From NCBI GenBank assembly GCA_026225945.1, contig JAMJFZ010000199.1, positions 64,028,001 through 64,092,000 of the forward strand: 64,000 nucleotides of DNA, in the 5' to 3' direction. The notes below the pieces were generated by a model. It ran no database searches. It was given only the letters and a program-made list of their open reading frames with translations, and had not been told where the DNA came from. Of the stretch, positions 24,401 through 35,419 are shown one piece after another; the first letter of the stretch is position 1; each line of letters opens with the position of its first letter. Made by a program: the position numbers and the translations under genes. The stretch is from Cricetomys ansorgei. Its lineage: Eukaryota > Chordata > Mammalia > Rodentia > Nesomyidae.

Positions 24401-24746
24401 TGTTGGTACATTTATAGCAGTAAGCTCCTGTGGTGCCACACCAAGGAAGACACAGATGAATTTTTATGGGTACAAGTCCTGTCAGACCTCAGCAGAGGGA
24501 ACCACTATCCTGGCCAGCGCCTTACTGGACAGTGGAACTCTGAGCATCTGAGCTCAGGTGTTTTTATTGATTCAGAACTCCTCAGGTGTTCTACTGACAG
24601 CATGTGCAGATCATAAACAATCAAACATCCCCCTTATTAATCCAACACCTGCAGACAATACAAAATGCCAAAGCCTAGGTAGCCCCTCACCCAACAATGC
24701 ACAGAACAATTACTTTATAAATAGCTAAAAATAAACTTCCACAACA
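24401..24746 (-). mobile_element. Candidate 5' LTR of copy a
   Basis: A 346-bp block with TG...CA ends, a TATA-like 'tttataaagtaattg' at about 24710-24725 and AATAAA at 24563-24568 on the minus strand. Its first 280 bp are clearly repeated at 41629-41905 in the opposite orientation, at roughly 80% identity by eye. Confidence 0.6.
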
Positions 24747-25269
24747 ATTTTGGGCTGCTACATTCAAACAGTATGGATAGGGAAGGCTATAAACAGTGGG
24801 CTTTTATTTCCAGAAGCCTGAAACCCCAAAGTCTTGTGTCAGTGATTCATTTGTTTGATGAAGTTCTATTTACTTTCTGGCTTAGAAACAGCACCTTCTC
24901 ACCACATCCACATGAAAAGGTCATACTGTTATTAGTGTATTCTTTAATCACAGGCTAATCCTGCTCTCCAGGGCACCATCTTATGACCTAGTAATCTTTC
25001 ACAGGCTCCACATCTGAATGTTTTGCCTTGAGGTAGGATTCAACATCTGAATTTGGAGAGACACAAGCACTCAGGCAATGGGTCATGGTTCATTCATTTA
25101 TCTTTTCCCAGAACCCTACTTCTATGTTTAGTCAGGCCAGAAATTCATTTGGTAGAAATTTACCTATAGTTTTATTTTTTTTTCCCAGTAGACAATGTCT
25201 GCTCCCATTTTGGCAGTGACTGTAGCTCATTAGTTGAATGCTAATATAGATTAGATATTCAGGAAAGGA
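24747..25269. other. Intergenic DNA, nothing recognised
   Basis: Unique-looking sequence just inside the proposed inversion. It starts 'attttgggctgctacattc', which shows no relation to the LTR repeat that should follow the ERV-type element. Confidence 0.45.
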
Positions 25270-25420
25270 CTAATAAATGCAGTTTATCCTCACAGTATTC
25301 ATGAAGTTAATACTGTTGCTTTGATTTTCATCTAAGGATGTTGATGCTCAACGAGGACTTTCACAAGGTCCACATTCTTTGAGCATGTAGGAGGGAGCCA
25401 GAATTTAAAATCTGTTTTCT
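25270..25420 (-). repeat. MIR-like fragment
   Basis: 'atcctcacagtattcatgaa', then a 'gatgttgatgctcaacgag' block and 'acttt...caaggtccacatt', then 'ggagccagaatttaaa' follow the antisense MIR order. Strongly diverged. Confidence 0.4.
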
Positions 25421-25864
25421 CTATTCCAAAATGTAAAGGCTATCTCTACTTTGTGTTGCCAACTATGAATCTTTAATTCTTTTAAAACAATCTGATATTT
25501 AAGTACTTGGAAAATTCCATTATGTACTTCTTATTTTTAACTATATATCATACAGGAAAGAAACAAAAGCCAATTGGGTGGGTGCATAGAGTCTGGTTCA
25601 TATCTTATCATCTGAAAGTCAGACGGGAACAAAATTTAGCAAAAATGTGTTAAGAAGGTACAACACCCTAAATCCTATAAGTTTAAAGCATTCATTTAGT
25701 AATGGAAAATCACAGGTTGATTATCAAAGTTACCCTCACCTTTTTTTCCAGTCTATGCTTTTACGTGTGCTCGGACACAAAAAGGAAAATGTAAGTTTGT
25801 CATATACTTCATATAGTCTTCTTTGGGCAATGTTCCTCTAATTCACATTTTGTAACTCTAACTG

Positions 25865-25884
25865 CCACCCCCCACCCCCCCACC
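25865..25884 (-). repeat. G-rich tract on minus strand
   Basis: Runs of six and seven C on the plus strand, separated by A, give a G-run cluster on the minus strand that could stack as a quadruplex-like structure. It is probably simple-sequence expansion. Confidence 0.6.
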
Positions 25885-25888
25885 ATGT

Positions 25889-26408
25889 GGCCATGGTGTA
25901 ATTTGAATCAAAATGTCTCCATGGCTCATGTTTTGTATGGTGGTACTATTTGGAAAGCTAAGAGACAGGGCCCAGGCCAAGTGGTAGTGGTGCACGCCTT
26001 TAGTCCCAGCACTCAAAAGGCAGAGACAGGTGGATCTCTGTGAGTTTGAGACCAGCCTTGTCTACAGAGTGAGTTTCAGGAGAGCCAGAGTTACAACAGA
26101 GAAATCCTGTCTCGAAAAACAGAGGGGGGGGGGAGAGGGAGAGAAGAACCACCTGGAAGGAAGTAAGGCTTGACCTATGATGGTTATAATCTGGTTCCTG
26201 GTCTCAGCCACTCTCTACCTCTCGATTCATTGTTATGGAAGAAGCTTCTATCACAAGCTCCCAACTCCTTGAACTCTGTCATACAATCCCTGCCATGATA
26301 CACTGATACACTGAGGCCTTCTGAAACCATGAGCCAAAAGTAAATTTTTCTTCTCTTAATATGTGTCTGTTGGGTATTTTGGTCACGTTGAGAAAAAAGT
26401 GACTAATA
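25889..26408 (+). mobile_element. Rodent LTR-like repeat split by a B1
   Basis: The left part runs 'ggccatggtgtaatttgaat' to 25974. The right part runs from 26143, with 'gaccttctgaaaccatgag'-type sequence, 'agccaaaagtaaatttttct' (polyadenylation-like) and a final 'gagaaaaaagtgactaat'. The two parts join if the B1 is removed. Same class of rodent repeat as at 6323 and 13467. Confidence 0.65.
25975..26142 (+). repeat. B1 SINE nested in LTR-like repeat
   Basis: 'ggccaagtggtagtggtgca', 'gcctttagtcccagcact', 'gtggatctctgtgagtttga', 'ccagccttgtctacagag', 'aaatcctgtctcgaaaaaca', then a poly-G-containing tail. Nearly full length and well preserved. Confidence 0.96.
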
Positions 26409-27595
26409 TTGGCTGTACATGGAGAAGAGGCACGCACCTAAAGAAGTAATTGGAAGTAATTCTGTTGGAATGAGGTCATAAGGTTGACCCTGCACCTAAA
26501 TGATTCATAGTCATATAATAAGACAGCAAATCTCACTCTCACCCCCTCTTTCCCCACTTTCACGAGAACATAACAAAAAAGCATCTTTCTGCACTCCAGG
26601 AATAGGGCCAGTTTCAGAGTCTGAATTTGAGGTGAATGGTTAGTCCTGGTTTCTTTTGCTCTATCCAGATGAAATCAAGGATAGAATCCTTTAGCATCAG
26701 CAGTCTTGAGGTCCAGAGGCTCACAGGTTGAACTTCAAAATCCAAGAGCTTATGCATTGAGCCTTGAAAACTATAGGCTTATGGCTGCAAGCTTTCAAAG
26801 CTGAAGGTTTATTGCCCTAAGATATTCTAGGCTTAGAGTAACAACACCAATGACTAGAGCTATAACTCCCAAGATTTAGGGGTTGGGATCGTCCATTCTA
26901 ACCCTTAGCAAGTCACTGGAGCTCGGCTACGCAACTGAGGCTTATGTTTCTCCTAGTTTAAGCTGCTGCCTTCAGTTCTTCTTAGCTCACATCTTTATAA
27001 CCTTAGTTTCTTCATCTTCTCCATATGTCTGCTGTTCTTTGTAGCTTCTTGAGGTTTCTTCCCTTGGTTGCTTCCTGGGTATCTTCAATTATACAACTCA
27101 GAGCATTGGGAATCTGTCCTCATCTTACAGATCAGAGTTTCAGGAACTGGGGCCCTTAGTGGTGGCTCTCCAGGATAACACAGTGATCTGCTCACAGAAT
27201 TTGAAACTTCTATTGCTAACAGACCCAAATTTTTGTCCGATTTTTATTATAATCTGCATATCCAAGTCTATTCAAGATAAAGACCACAGGCCAGTAGCAG
27301 GCTGTTCTGGAGAAACTATTCTTAGAATTTAATATTAAAACATTGACAAGGAGTGGGACAGGTATACAGAAGAGAGAAGCCTCTAGGACTAATCCAAAAA
27401 GAATACCAGAAAGAATCTTTACAAAAGCCAGGAGAGAAACTTGTACTTGTGTTATAATTTCACCAATCACAGCACAGCTTCCACTTCTGTTATCTCAGGC
27501 CCTGAATGAATGTATCTCTAGGGTGACGGGGCTTCACTGATGCTTGTTTGGCTCAAAGTGGGATCTTCTAAATTGTCTACTTATATTCCTTCTCT
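26409..27595. other. Unassigned interval, possibly an old diverged element
   Basis: The part at 26580-27190 contains recurrent 'aggctta/gagctta' words and long pyrimidine-biased stretches, which looks like a decayed repeat, but I recognise no family. Opposite-strand frames at 27216-27540 are not credible genes. Confidence 0.35.
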
Positions 27596-27599
27596 GTTT

Positions 27600-27810
27600 G
27601 TATGTCTTCCATTAAAAAGTTTCTACCCAGATCATACACTCAAATTTTAATCAGAGAGTTGATTTTGTTGAGTTTCTTATTGTGTTCTGAATAGTAATCG
27701 TTTGTCAGATGAATAGTTGACCCATGTTTTCTCCAGTTCTCTGGTTGTCCCTGCATTCTGTTGATTGTTCCCTCTGCTGTGCTGAGTTACTTGGTTTGAC
27801 GTAGTTTATA
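27600..27810 (-). mobile_element. Short L1 ORF2 fragment, minus strand
   Basis: 'gagtttcttattgtgttctg' followed by 'taatcgtttgtcagatgaat' and 'tctccagttctctggttgtc' corresponds to the antisense ORF2 stretch normally read as '...ttagccctttgtcagatg...'. Decayed. Confidence 0.55.
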
Positions 27811-27967
27811 AGCAACAGAAATGGATTATCTGCAGTTCTGGGAAACCAAGGTCAAGAAAGTAGCAGATTAGGTATTTGGTGAAGGCCCATTCCTCCCAAA
27901 TGATGCATTATCCACGTCTTCCTATGACAAAAAGAACATGAGGGTTTCCCTTCAACTTCCTATATTT

Positions 27968-28168
27968 AAAAAAAGATTTATTTTCATTCACATGTATGTG
28001 TCTGTTAGAGTGTATGCCACAAGTGCACAGGACAGAAGATGGGGTTGAATACCCTTGAGGTAGGGTTACATGTAGTTGTAAGCTGTCATACATAGTTTCT
28101 GGGAACTGAACCCATGTCCCCTGGAAGAGCAGCAAGTGCTTTTAAGCACTGATTCCTTTCTCCAGCCC
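27968..28168 (-). repeat. B3-type SINE
   Basis: Minus strand: 'gggctggagaaaggaatcag' head, 'gggacatgggttcagttccc', a 'tacaactacatgtaacccta' part and an AT-rich tail. Near full length. Confidence 0.93.
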
Positions 28169-28194
28169 AACATTTTACTTCTTTTCTAAAGGCT

Positions 28195-28325
28195 ATAATC
28201 TCTTTCATGAGGTGAAAGTCTCATGTCTTGATCACTTCCTAAAGGTTCATCTCTTAATAATATCACATCAGATTTTGAGTTTTCCATATGAATTTAGGAG
28301 CACATCAGTATTAGACCTGTGGCAC
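28195..28325 (-). mobile_element. MaLR-type LTR fragment
   Basis: 'gtcttgatcacttcctaaag', 'gttcatctcttaataatatc' and 'ccatatgaatttaggagcac' are the antisense of the 3' part of mammalian MaLR LTRs (ERVL-MaLR). Confidence 0.52.
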
Positions 28326-28764
28326 TGGCCAAGACTGAATGGCTTTAAGATTATACATGCTCATGTTCAAAAACAAGTATTGTAGGTCACCAAATATGTT
28401 TGGGGCCAAAATTTATGTAGTAATGTATAAGAATAGAGTGAAACAGTATTTCTGACACCATAGTAGTGTTGATTATTAACAACTTTATAGGCATAAAAAT
28501 TATATTTCATTTACATGACTATCAGTGGAAGTCATATAAATGATTAAAAGGTCTACAACTGTTTTTTACAATTGGAATGTTTAGAGAGAGTCAGCTCTAT
28601 GATTTTGTAAGAGTCATACACTCATATACTCTGTAAGAGATGTACTCAATTTTAAGAATAAAAAATAAGGAAGTTTGAATCACAACCTACCTTGAGTAAA
28701 GGCAAGAGGTCTTGGGATGGAGTTCAGTATTCCTGTGATTTGAAATTTCTCTCTCTGCTTGTAA
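28326..28764. other. AT-rich DNA, nothing recognised
   Basis: No feature supported between the two MaLR-like fragments. It could be the remainder of an old MaLR element. Confidence 0.35.
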
Positions 28765-29165
28765 TACAGAATTCCTCTCCCCACTCTGTGCGCTACTATA
28801 ACAAGACACCTGAGATCAGCAGCTTATAAAGAGAAAGGGTTTAAATTGTCTCACATTGACCTGGAAAAGTTCTAGATTATGATCAGTTAGTCCATTGCTT
28901 TGGGCCTATAGGAAGTGAGAGTATCACCATGGGGAAAATGTTGCAGAATCACCACTGATCCCACATCAAGGAAGCAAAAGAGAAAAGGTACTGACTGCCC
29001 CACAATCCCCTTCAAGGGCATGCCCTCAATGACTTCAATTACCTGAGACTTTCCCACCAGGCCCCAATTCTTAACAGTTCCACTTTCCCTTCTAGTACCA
29101 CCCTGAGGACTTCATTTTTGGTGCATAGGTCTTTGAGGGACATTTAAGATCAAAACTATACCCCT
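28765..29165 (-). mobile_element. MaLR-type LTR, longer copy
   Basis: 'actataacaagacacctgag', 'cttataaagagaaagggttt', 'accaggccccaattcttaac' and finally 'tctttgagggacatttaaga' follow the antisense order of MaLR (MST/THE1/ORR1-like) LTRs from end to end. Confidence 0.6.
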
Positions 29166-31069
29166 CGACATGCCCTTTTACCTAACTTTCAGTGCAGATT
29201 TCAATCAGGATTTTATTTCTTTTACCTGACCTGAGCAGCCAGTTCACAGTTGGCATCCAACATTGGCTTTGTGAGAGGTACCGAGCACGCTGCATTGCCG
29301 TATCCATTTCTGGTCCTTTGCATACATCTGTGCTCTCATCCTGTGTGAATAAGTAAGTGGGTATTTGGCTTTAGACAAATTAGTTCATCTTTTATCTTTC
29401 TGTTGGCTCATCTACAAAGAACTCACTGTCCAATTCTAACATCCAGGAATTCAGCATAAACGAATCTGTGCTTGAATGTTAAAGCATGTAACATGAAAAT
29501 TCCAAATGCATTTTTAGAAAACTTCAATTAAAAAGACATTAAAATGTGACTTTACAAGTGAAGAAGCCTGGATGCTAGATTTAGGAAAAGGTGAAATTGG
29601 GGGATACTGAGGGATCCCTATGTGTAGGTAATGGCACCACACTGAGGTGAGGGACCCTGTGGGAAGTATGGATCTGTGTCCTTTGACTGTCAATGGAGAG
29701 GACACAAAGAAAATGCTTGGGCTGAGATAATTGTCATCACTTCATTTTGTCTCTGATCTAACTGATGCAGAGTGAAATGCATTTACTGTCTATAATTATT
29801 TAATTACCCTTGTCTGTTCTTGTCAACAAACTAAAAGTCAAGTCATTTGCGGCACAAATATAGTTAATGAGATAAGCAGAAAATTAGGAACTCTACAAAG
29901 CCATTCACATTTACCATAATGAATCCTGCTGATTAAAAAGCCCTAACAGACTTGTTAGTGTCTTCTTTATGGTGCCTGCTCCTTGAGTTTTTCTTAGACT
30001 TTCTCCTCTGTCTTCTGGTGATAAGGGCAACCTGGGGATGTGTCTGTGACAGTACTCCAGAGGATTTTACTGTCGTGAAGTGTTGGTGCTTATGGAGTGT
30101 ATGGTACGTACCTTACCTGTGGAAGTGGCTGACTTGAGGCTTTAAGGCAGGAAGGAACTAGTCAAGAGTTTAGCCACAAAATCCCTTCTGGTACTCTTCT
30201 GATGAGCACTTATGGACACCCTCTTCTCCACTTTTCAATCATCTCACTTTCTCTCCATGGCTCCCCAAAACCTCAGAAAAGAAGCAATCCTTACTTCTGA
30301 ACAAATCTATGACTTCCCTGTAACTGAACACCTCTCAAGACTGCCTTTCCCTGGCACCTTGGCTCTGTTTTTCCTATGGCTGCTTTCTCCTGATATAAAA
30401 ATATACGAACTTCCTTCCTAAACAAACCCACTTGCACTATACAACATCTGTCTTGTGTTAACTTCAGAGTAACCATGAAACTTCAAACAGACTCAAATAG
30501 AACAGGAATGGTCTGAAGCAATGGGCATGTGAACAACCTAAGAGGCTTGGCAGACAGTCACCTGGAAATCTGGGAGACATTCTAGGGAAAGTGTCCTACT
30601 GCTAGCTTAATGTAGCCATGAACATCACTACTGCAGTGGAAGGGGAGGCTGGAGCATAGACATAGGAAATGTAAAACTTCCACCAGAAGCCATGTCCAGC
30701 CATTGATGCCTGGCAATTCCAATTCTCTCAGAAAGATCCAGGAGAATATTCTTACAAGGGTGAATGACTATCTGATTGACCTGGAACTGACAGTTACTAT
30801 GTGTTAATAAAAAGACAGTTTGTACAAGCAGGAACTGATGATCACACTACCAGAAATATATTTAGGATATTGGTGTGTGCTTTATTCACTTTGCCAGATA
30901 CCTAGCTTTTCGGATCCTGTGTAACTTTGTGTGAAAAGAGAGAGTAATACTGACTTCAAAATGTTGTTGCTATGACATCAGCTATTCTTCTTATCAGAGA
31001 GAATATGCATGGAAGTTGTGGTGGGAGTTGATGTTTAAATGTCCTGAGTCAAGGTACTCTGGAAGAGGA
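29166..31069. other. Unique-looking interval, nothing recognised
   Basis: About 1.9 kb without a supported repeat. Small open frames (29514-29705, 29952-30137, 30212-30421 and 30291-30476) lie on both strands with no shared splice logic. Confidence 0.45.
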
Positions 31070-31280
31070 GCTTTTTTTTTTTTAATTGAAAATTCATACA
31101 GTGTATTCTGATCATGGATTCCTCTCTACCATATCCTCCCAGAAAAATTCCATATGTCAAAATCTCAGAAAGATTTCCCCAAACATTTACTTTTATGACT
31201 TTCTTTTCTCTCTCTGTAGGCTTTCTTCTTCTTTGAGGAACCTCAACCTTTCCCCCTAAGATCTTCCACAGGTTAGTTAA
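31070..31280 (-). mobile_element. L1 3' end fragment
   Basis: Antisense L1 terminus: a T-run, 'attgaaaattcatacagtgt', 'attctgatcatggattcctc', then a pyrimidine-rich part. The pattern 'ttttattgaaaattttttcat...attctgatca' is typical of rodent L1 3' ends. Confidence 0.68.
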
Positions 31281-32139
31281 GGCCCACACACATTATTCAG
31301 CATAATATGCTTTATTTAGTCTACTCAATCATGTGCTAACTGCATAAAAATAATAAAGGTGCCATCCAAGCTGATATTTAGCAAACCACTGGGCTCCATA
31401 CCCTGAGTAATTTGACACTTACAAGTAAAAGTAACGCATGCAGATACTATTCTTAGTATATTTTATAGGATATGTCCAATAAGTGTTAATCTTTCCTTGA
31501 CTTTCCTTTTCAAGTTCATATAAATATCTTTCATGATACTCATACATGGACTTGAAAAAAACCTCAAAACTATGAGAAATATTATAGAATAATATTTCAC
31601 AATAGAAAAACTATTTTGTCTTTAATGGTTATTTGATCAACCAGTTGCTAAAGCACACTGGCTAGATGATTGAGAAGTGCATTTAATAAAAATCGACTAA
31701 ACATCCATTAAAAGAATATAACTTTCTAGGGCACTAGGTTACAAAGAAGAAGGCTGCACCTTTATCAGACATCCCAAAGACCAGTGAATACATTTCTATG
31801 GAAATACACATAACCCAGTGCAGTGAACCTTATAAAGCATAAGTACTGACAACATACAAATTGTGTGGAGCAGAAAACTAAGCGTGTTAAAGTGCTCAGA
31901 AAGATTTCCCAGAATACTTGGGATTTATGCTGGCAGGCAGTGCTTCCAGAGGAAATTAAGCACAGCCCATTGCACTTCTCAGTGCAGGAAGATAATAAAG
32001 AACATTCTTGATGTGGTCTAGTGATGGTGAGACCTTCTAAGGACCAAAGGGCAGAGTGATCAGAATGTTAGCTTTCAAAACCCCTAGGACCTCCTCACTC
32101 ATCTACCTAAGTTCTTATAGGGCTTGTTTCTGCCTGGAG
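31281..32139. other. Intergenic DNA, nothing recognised
   Basis: No supportable feature. Confidence 0.4.
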
Positions 32140-32515
32140 GATGCAATTCATCATCTTATTGTGACCTTCTTGCTGTCTTTAATAATGGGATCCTTTGAGT
32201 ATTCCAGTAATTAATTCTAAGCCTCTCTGCATACCATAGAGCTGCTTACAGTTGCTATCTGGTCAAACCCACATATGCTTCTAGGCTCAGAATGTTGGAA
32301 TCTTCCCTGCTCCCTCTCCTATCCTTTGAAGAATTATTTTCTACCCCGAGCCACCATATAACCCAAGGCATAATTCTGTAGTGGCACTAATTGCTCATGC
32401 ATATCCTTGTCTTAGTCCCATAAAATTGGAGGACCTATAAGGAAGAAGTCTTGTCTCCTGAACTTTTATAGCACAACCAGCACTGGCTAGAAGCTCGGCA
32501 TATACTGATGGAATT
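32140..32515 (+). mobile_element. L2 3' region fragment
   Basis: The last 100 bp are the most convincing: 'aaaattggaggacctataag', 'gaagtcttgtctcctgaac', then 'agcactggctagaagctcgg' and 'atatactgatggaatt' follow the L2 end. Upstream similarity is weaker. Confidence 0.5.
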
Positions 32516-33552
32516 AACACATTGCAAATGGAAACCAGAAACCAAGGACACAGCTATTGTTGAGCAGAAGCAAATGTCATGGAGTTAAATATCTGTGACT
32601 GTTTTAGAATTAGTGCTTTTTCATGCTGTCACTGTCATAACTGGTAATGACGCCGGAAAAAACAAATGTGTTGAGATATTTTTCTTGCGGTTCTGAAATG
32701 AATTTTGTGTTTCCTAGTATTCAAATACAGAATGTTTGGTCGAACAGAAGCCCATTGCCTTTCAGGTTGATAAAAATAAATGCCAGATAGGGTTTAGAGA
32801 TTTTTGAACATTGATGTTCCAACAAATACAGAAATAATACAACCAGGGGAAGAAAATCAAGAATGTAATTTAAATTTTTTCATTTTATTTAAAGAGAAAA
32901 AAACAATACTCCCTTTTTCTCTACAGGTCCCTTTATTTCTGCAGTTTAATTGCTACAGGATCACCTTTTAATTACTTTCCCACCTCATCTACCAGTAGTA
33001 GCAGCGGCACCACCACCCCTTCCTGCCAAAAAGAAGCAGTGTTTAGTTCATTGATCTCCTGTATGTTTTGTATTTTTTCTGACACGATTTTGCCAATGTC
33101 TCTGTCATTTTCTGGCTCTGTATATTTTAGGTTTTGTCTTGTTTCCCAGCATTGAAAATTTATTCTGATGGCTTGTTTTCTTTATACAGACAAGTGCATA
33201 AATTTCATGCATAAGATTGATGAATTAATGAAAAAAAACACATGCATATACCCACATACAGAGCAGCAAGGGAAGCAAGCTATCATCAGCTCAGAAAACC
33301 CTTGTGTTCCATCTCAGATACTTTCTCCTACTGTAGAAAGTATCACCACCTACTTTCCAGTAACACAGACTCACAGTGCCGATATTTGCAGAGAATACTG
33401 ACCAATCGTAGAGTACTTACTTTTTTAGATATGGTCTCCTTACCCAGTATTATATTATAATTTAAATCCAATTCTTTATATATGTCTGCACATAAAAGAT
33501 TTTCATTGATGTGCAATATCCCTTATGATAGTAAATATAACCAGCCTTCTGC
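32516..33552. other. Unique-looking AT-rich DNA
   Basis: No feature supported. Two overlapping frames at 33168-33460 (72-77 codons) are out of phase with each other and have no domain signature. Confidence 0.4.
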
Positions 33553-34034
33553 ACCCATGAATTCCCCATCTATGGATTTAGGGATTCAGTCAATGTGAAC
33601 TGAAAATATTTGAAAGATCTTTTATCTGCCTTGATCATATGCAGACTTTTCTGTTATTATTCCCTAAACAGTGCATTAGAGCAAATATTTGCATTGTGCT
33701 AGGTTATGTAATTTATTGAGCCTTTGACATGGTGACACAGTGTTGTCATCTGCAGCGTTCATGCTCAGCAACCATGCTTTTGAATTACAAAAAAATAAAA
33801 TAAAATCTCAATGCTGGTTTAAGTAAGTTAAGCATTTTGAATGAGACTGCATTCATAGCTATACACAGCTGTTTGCAGCTCACAGGCTGTAGCTAGACAT
33901 GCATGAAAGTATACAAAAGGATGTATAGTTTCTATGGCAAATGGTCTACCATTTTTCACAGGAAACTTAAGTAACTATGAATTTGGGTATCCATGGAGTG
34001 TTCTAAAATTAATTCCCATGAGTACCAAGGATAC
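33553..34034 (+). mobile_element. Tigger/MER2-like DNA transposon relic
   Basis: 'cacccatgaattccccatct', 'atggatttagggattcagtc', 'gaaaatatttgaaag', and 'attattccctaaacagtg' match the 5' half. 'aatttgggtatccatggagt' and a final 'gagtaccaaggatac' match the inverted 3' end of the pogo-class Tigger/MER2 family. No transposase frame remains. Confidence 0.6.
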
Positions 34035-34035
34035 A

Positions 34036-34850
34036 CAAATTGATTTATTTTTCCATTCTATGATTGATACAGATTCCCATTGTTCAATATCATAAATAAA
34101 AGGTTACCGTGGATATTCTTGTAATGGCTTTTGCTGTATATTGGTGTTCTTAGCTGAATCTGTCTAAAAGCAGCAGTGTTGAGTCATAGTTTATGTCTGT
34201 GTTGGTACTGTCAGCTAATTTTCTAGAGCAAACTGTGAATTGTGATGGTTTCATATCTCGAACAGTATTGCTATATTTAGATTTAATGATGTTATCGTTT
34301 ATGATGTTGGGGGTTTGCTATATACTTTGTTTTGAATATGCAGGTAGCCGATGAATCATTTATTGAGCACTTTGATGCTTAATGACTTTCCTTTGAAACA
34401 CTTTCAGGTGCACCAACAATTTTATTAGATTGTTTGTCTTTTATTTGTCAATTTGCAAGCCGTGTCTATATATTTTGCATTGGGTTTCTCTCACCCAGAT
34501 GCCTTGCAAACACTTTCTCTCTACTAATGATTTCCTTTTTTGTTTTTACATAAGTGTTTATTGACGTAAACCATGCTCTTAACTTTTAGTGATTTTGTAT
34601 TTCAGACTCCTGTGAAAGTGCTGACTTTCACATTCTCTTTTCATAGTCCAACTTTACTAAATTACTTGATGCCTCTGTGAAGTCTGTTGTTTTACCTTGC
34701 ATGATTCCCATATGGATTTGTAATTTATTTGGGCTGATTTTCATACAGTGCCAGGTAGGCTCCAGGCTTTTGATATCATTTTCATATGGATATTGAAATG
34801 ATTAAGATTATTTATTAGACAAACTGCCTTTTTTTTGATACATGATGCTC
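34036..34850 (-). mobile_element. Ancient L1M-type ORF2 fragment
   Basis: Antisense ORF2 signs: 'taaataaaaggttaccgtgg' (expected 'aataatgctgcaatgaaca'), and towards the right 'cagtgccaggtaggctccag' with 'tttcatatggatattg' (expected 'aagggtccaac...gcatgtggatatcc'). Much older than the rodent L1 copies elsewhere. Confidence 0.55.
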
Positions 34851-35017
34851 ATTTAATGAACAATTTGAAAGTAAGAAAAACAATTTTAAATGAAAATTCA
34901 TGCACCTGAACTAACGAGTGGCACAGTGTGATCTCACGGCCCACAGATGAGGAAGTACACCATTTATGAAAAGGGTACAGATGCTACTTCACCAAAATGG
35001 AAAGTAAAGTTTTCTTA

Positions 35018-35207
35018 AAGGCTAGAAAGATGTCTCAGGGATATGTGCTGCCAAGCCTGGTGACTTGACCTGATGACCTTCAATCCCTGGGACCCACATG
35101 GTGGAAGGAGAGACTTGACTCTTGCAAGTTATCCTCTGATCTCCACATGCGTACTGGGACATGTGTATGTACACGTGCATACACACACACACTGAACCAA
35201 TAGATGT
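35018..35207 (+). repeat. B4/B2-class tRNA-derived SINE
   Basis: 'ggctagaaagatgtctcagg' head, 'gccaagcctggtgacttgac', 'gggacccacatggtggaagg', 'gttatcctctgatctccaca', then a CA-rich tail. This combination is common in rodents. The exact subfamily name is not certain. Confidence 0.85.
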
Positions 35208-35239
35208 AATTTGTTTTTTTGTTTTTTTTTTGTTAAGAA

Positions 35240-35419
35240 AACCAGCAGGGCATTGGTGGTGCATGCCTTTAATCCCAGAACTTGGGAGGCAGAGGCAGGT
35301 GGATCTCTGAGTTTGAGGCTAGTCTGGTCTACAGAGTGAGTTCCAGGACACCCAGAGTTACAGCAGAGATATCCTGTCACAAACAAACAATAAAACAAAA
35401 CAAAGACAAAAAGAAAATC
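35240..35419 (+). repeat. B1 SINE
   Basis: 'cagggcattggtggtgcatg', 'cctttaatcccagaacttgg', 'gcaggtggatctctgagttt', 'ctggtctacagagtgagttc', 'atatcctgtcac', and an AAAC-rich tail. It lies 35 bp behind the previous SINE in the same orientation. Confidence 0.95.

Larger units (their letters stand above)
23364..24746 (-). mobile_element. Rodent ERV-type element, copy a (minus orientation)
   Basis: The 1,383-bp unit is bounded by TG...CA. On the minus strand it starts with a 346-bp block (24746 to 24401) that itself has TG...CA ends with short inverted repeats (TGTTGTGG/CCAACA) and an AATAAA (24563-24568). It is followed at once by TGG, as a tRNA primer site would be. The rest lacks gag-pol similarity. 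It could be a partial provirus without its second LTR, or a single long solo LTR. The 199-codon antisense frame at 23355-23954 starts at TTG and is not credible as a gene. Confidence 0.65.
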
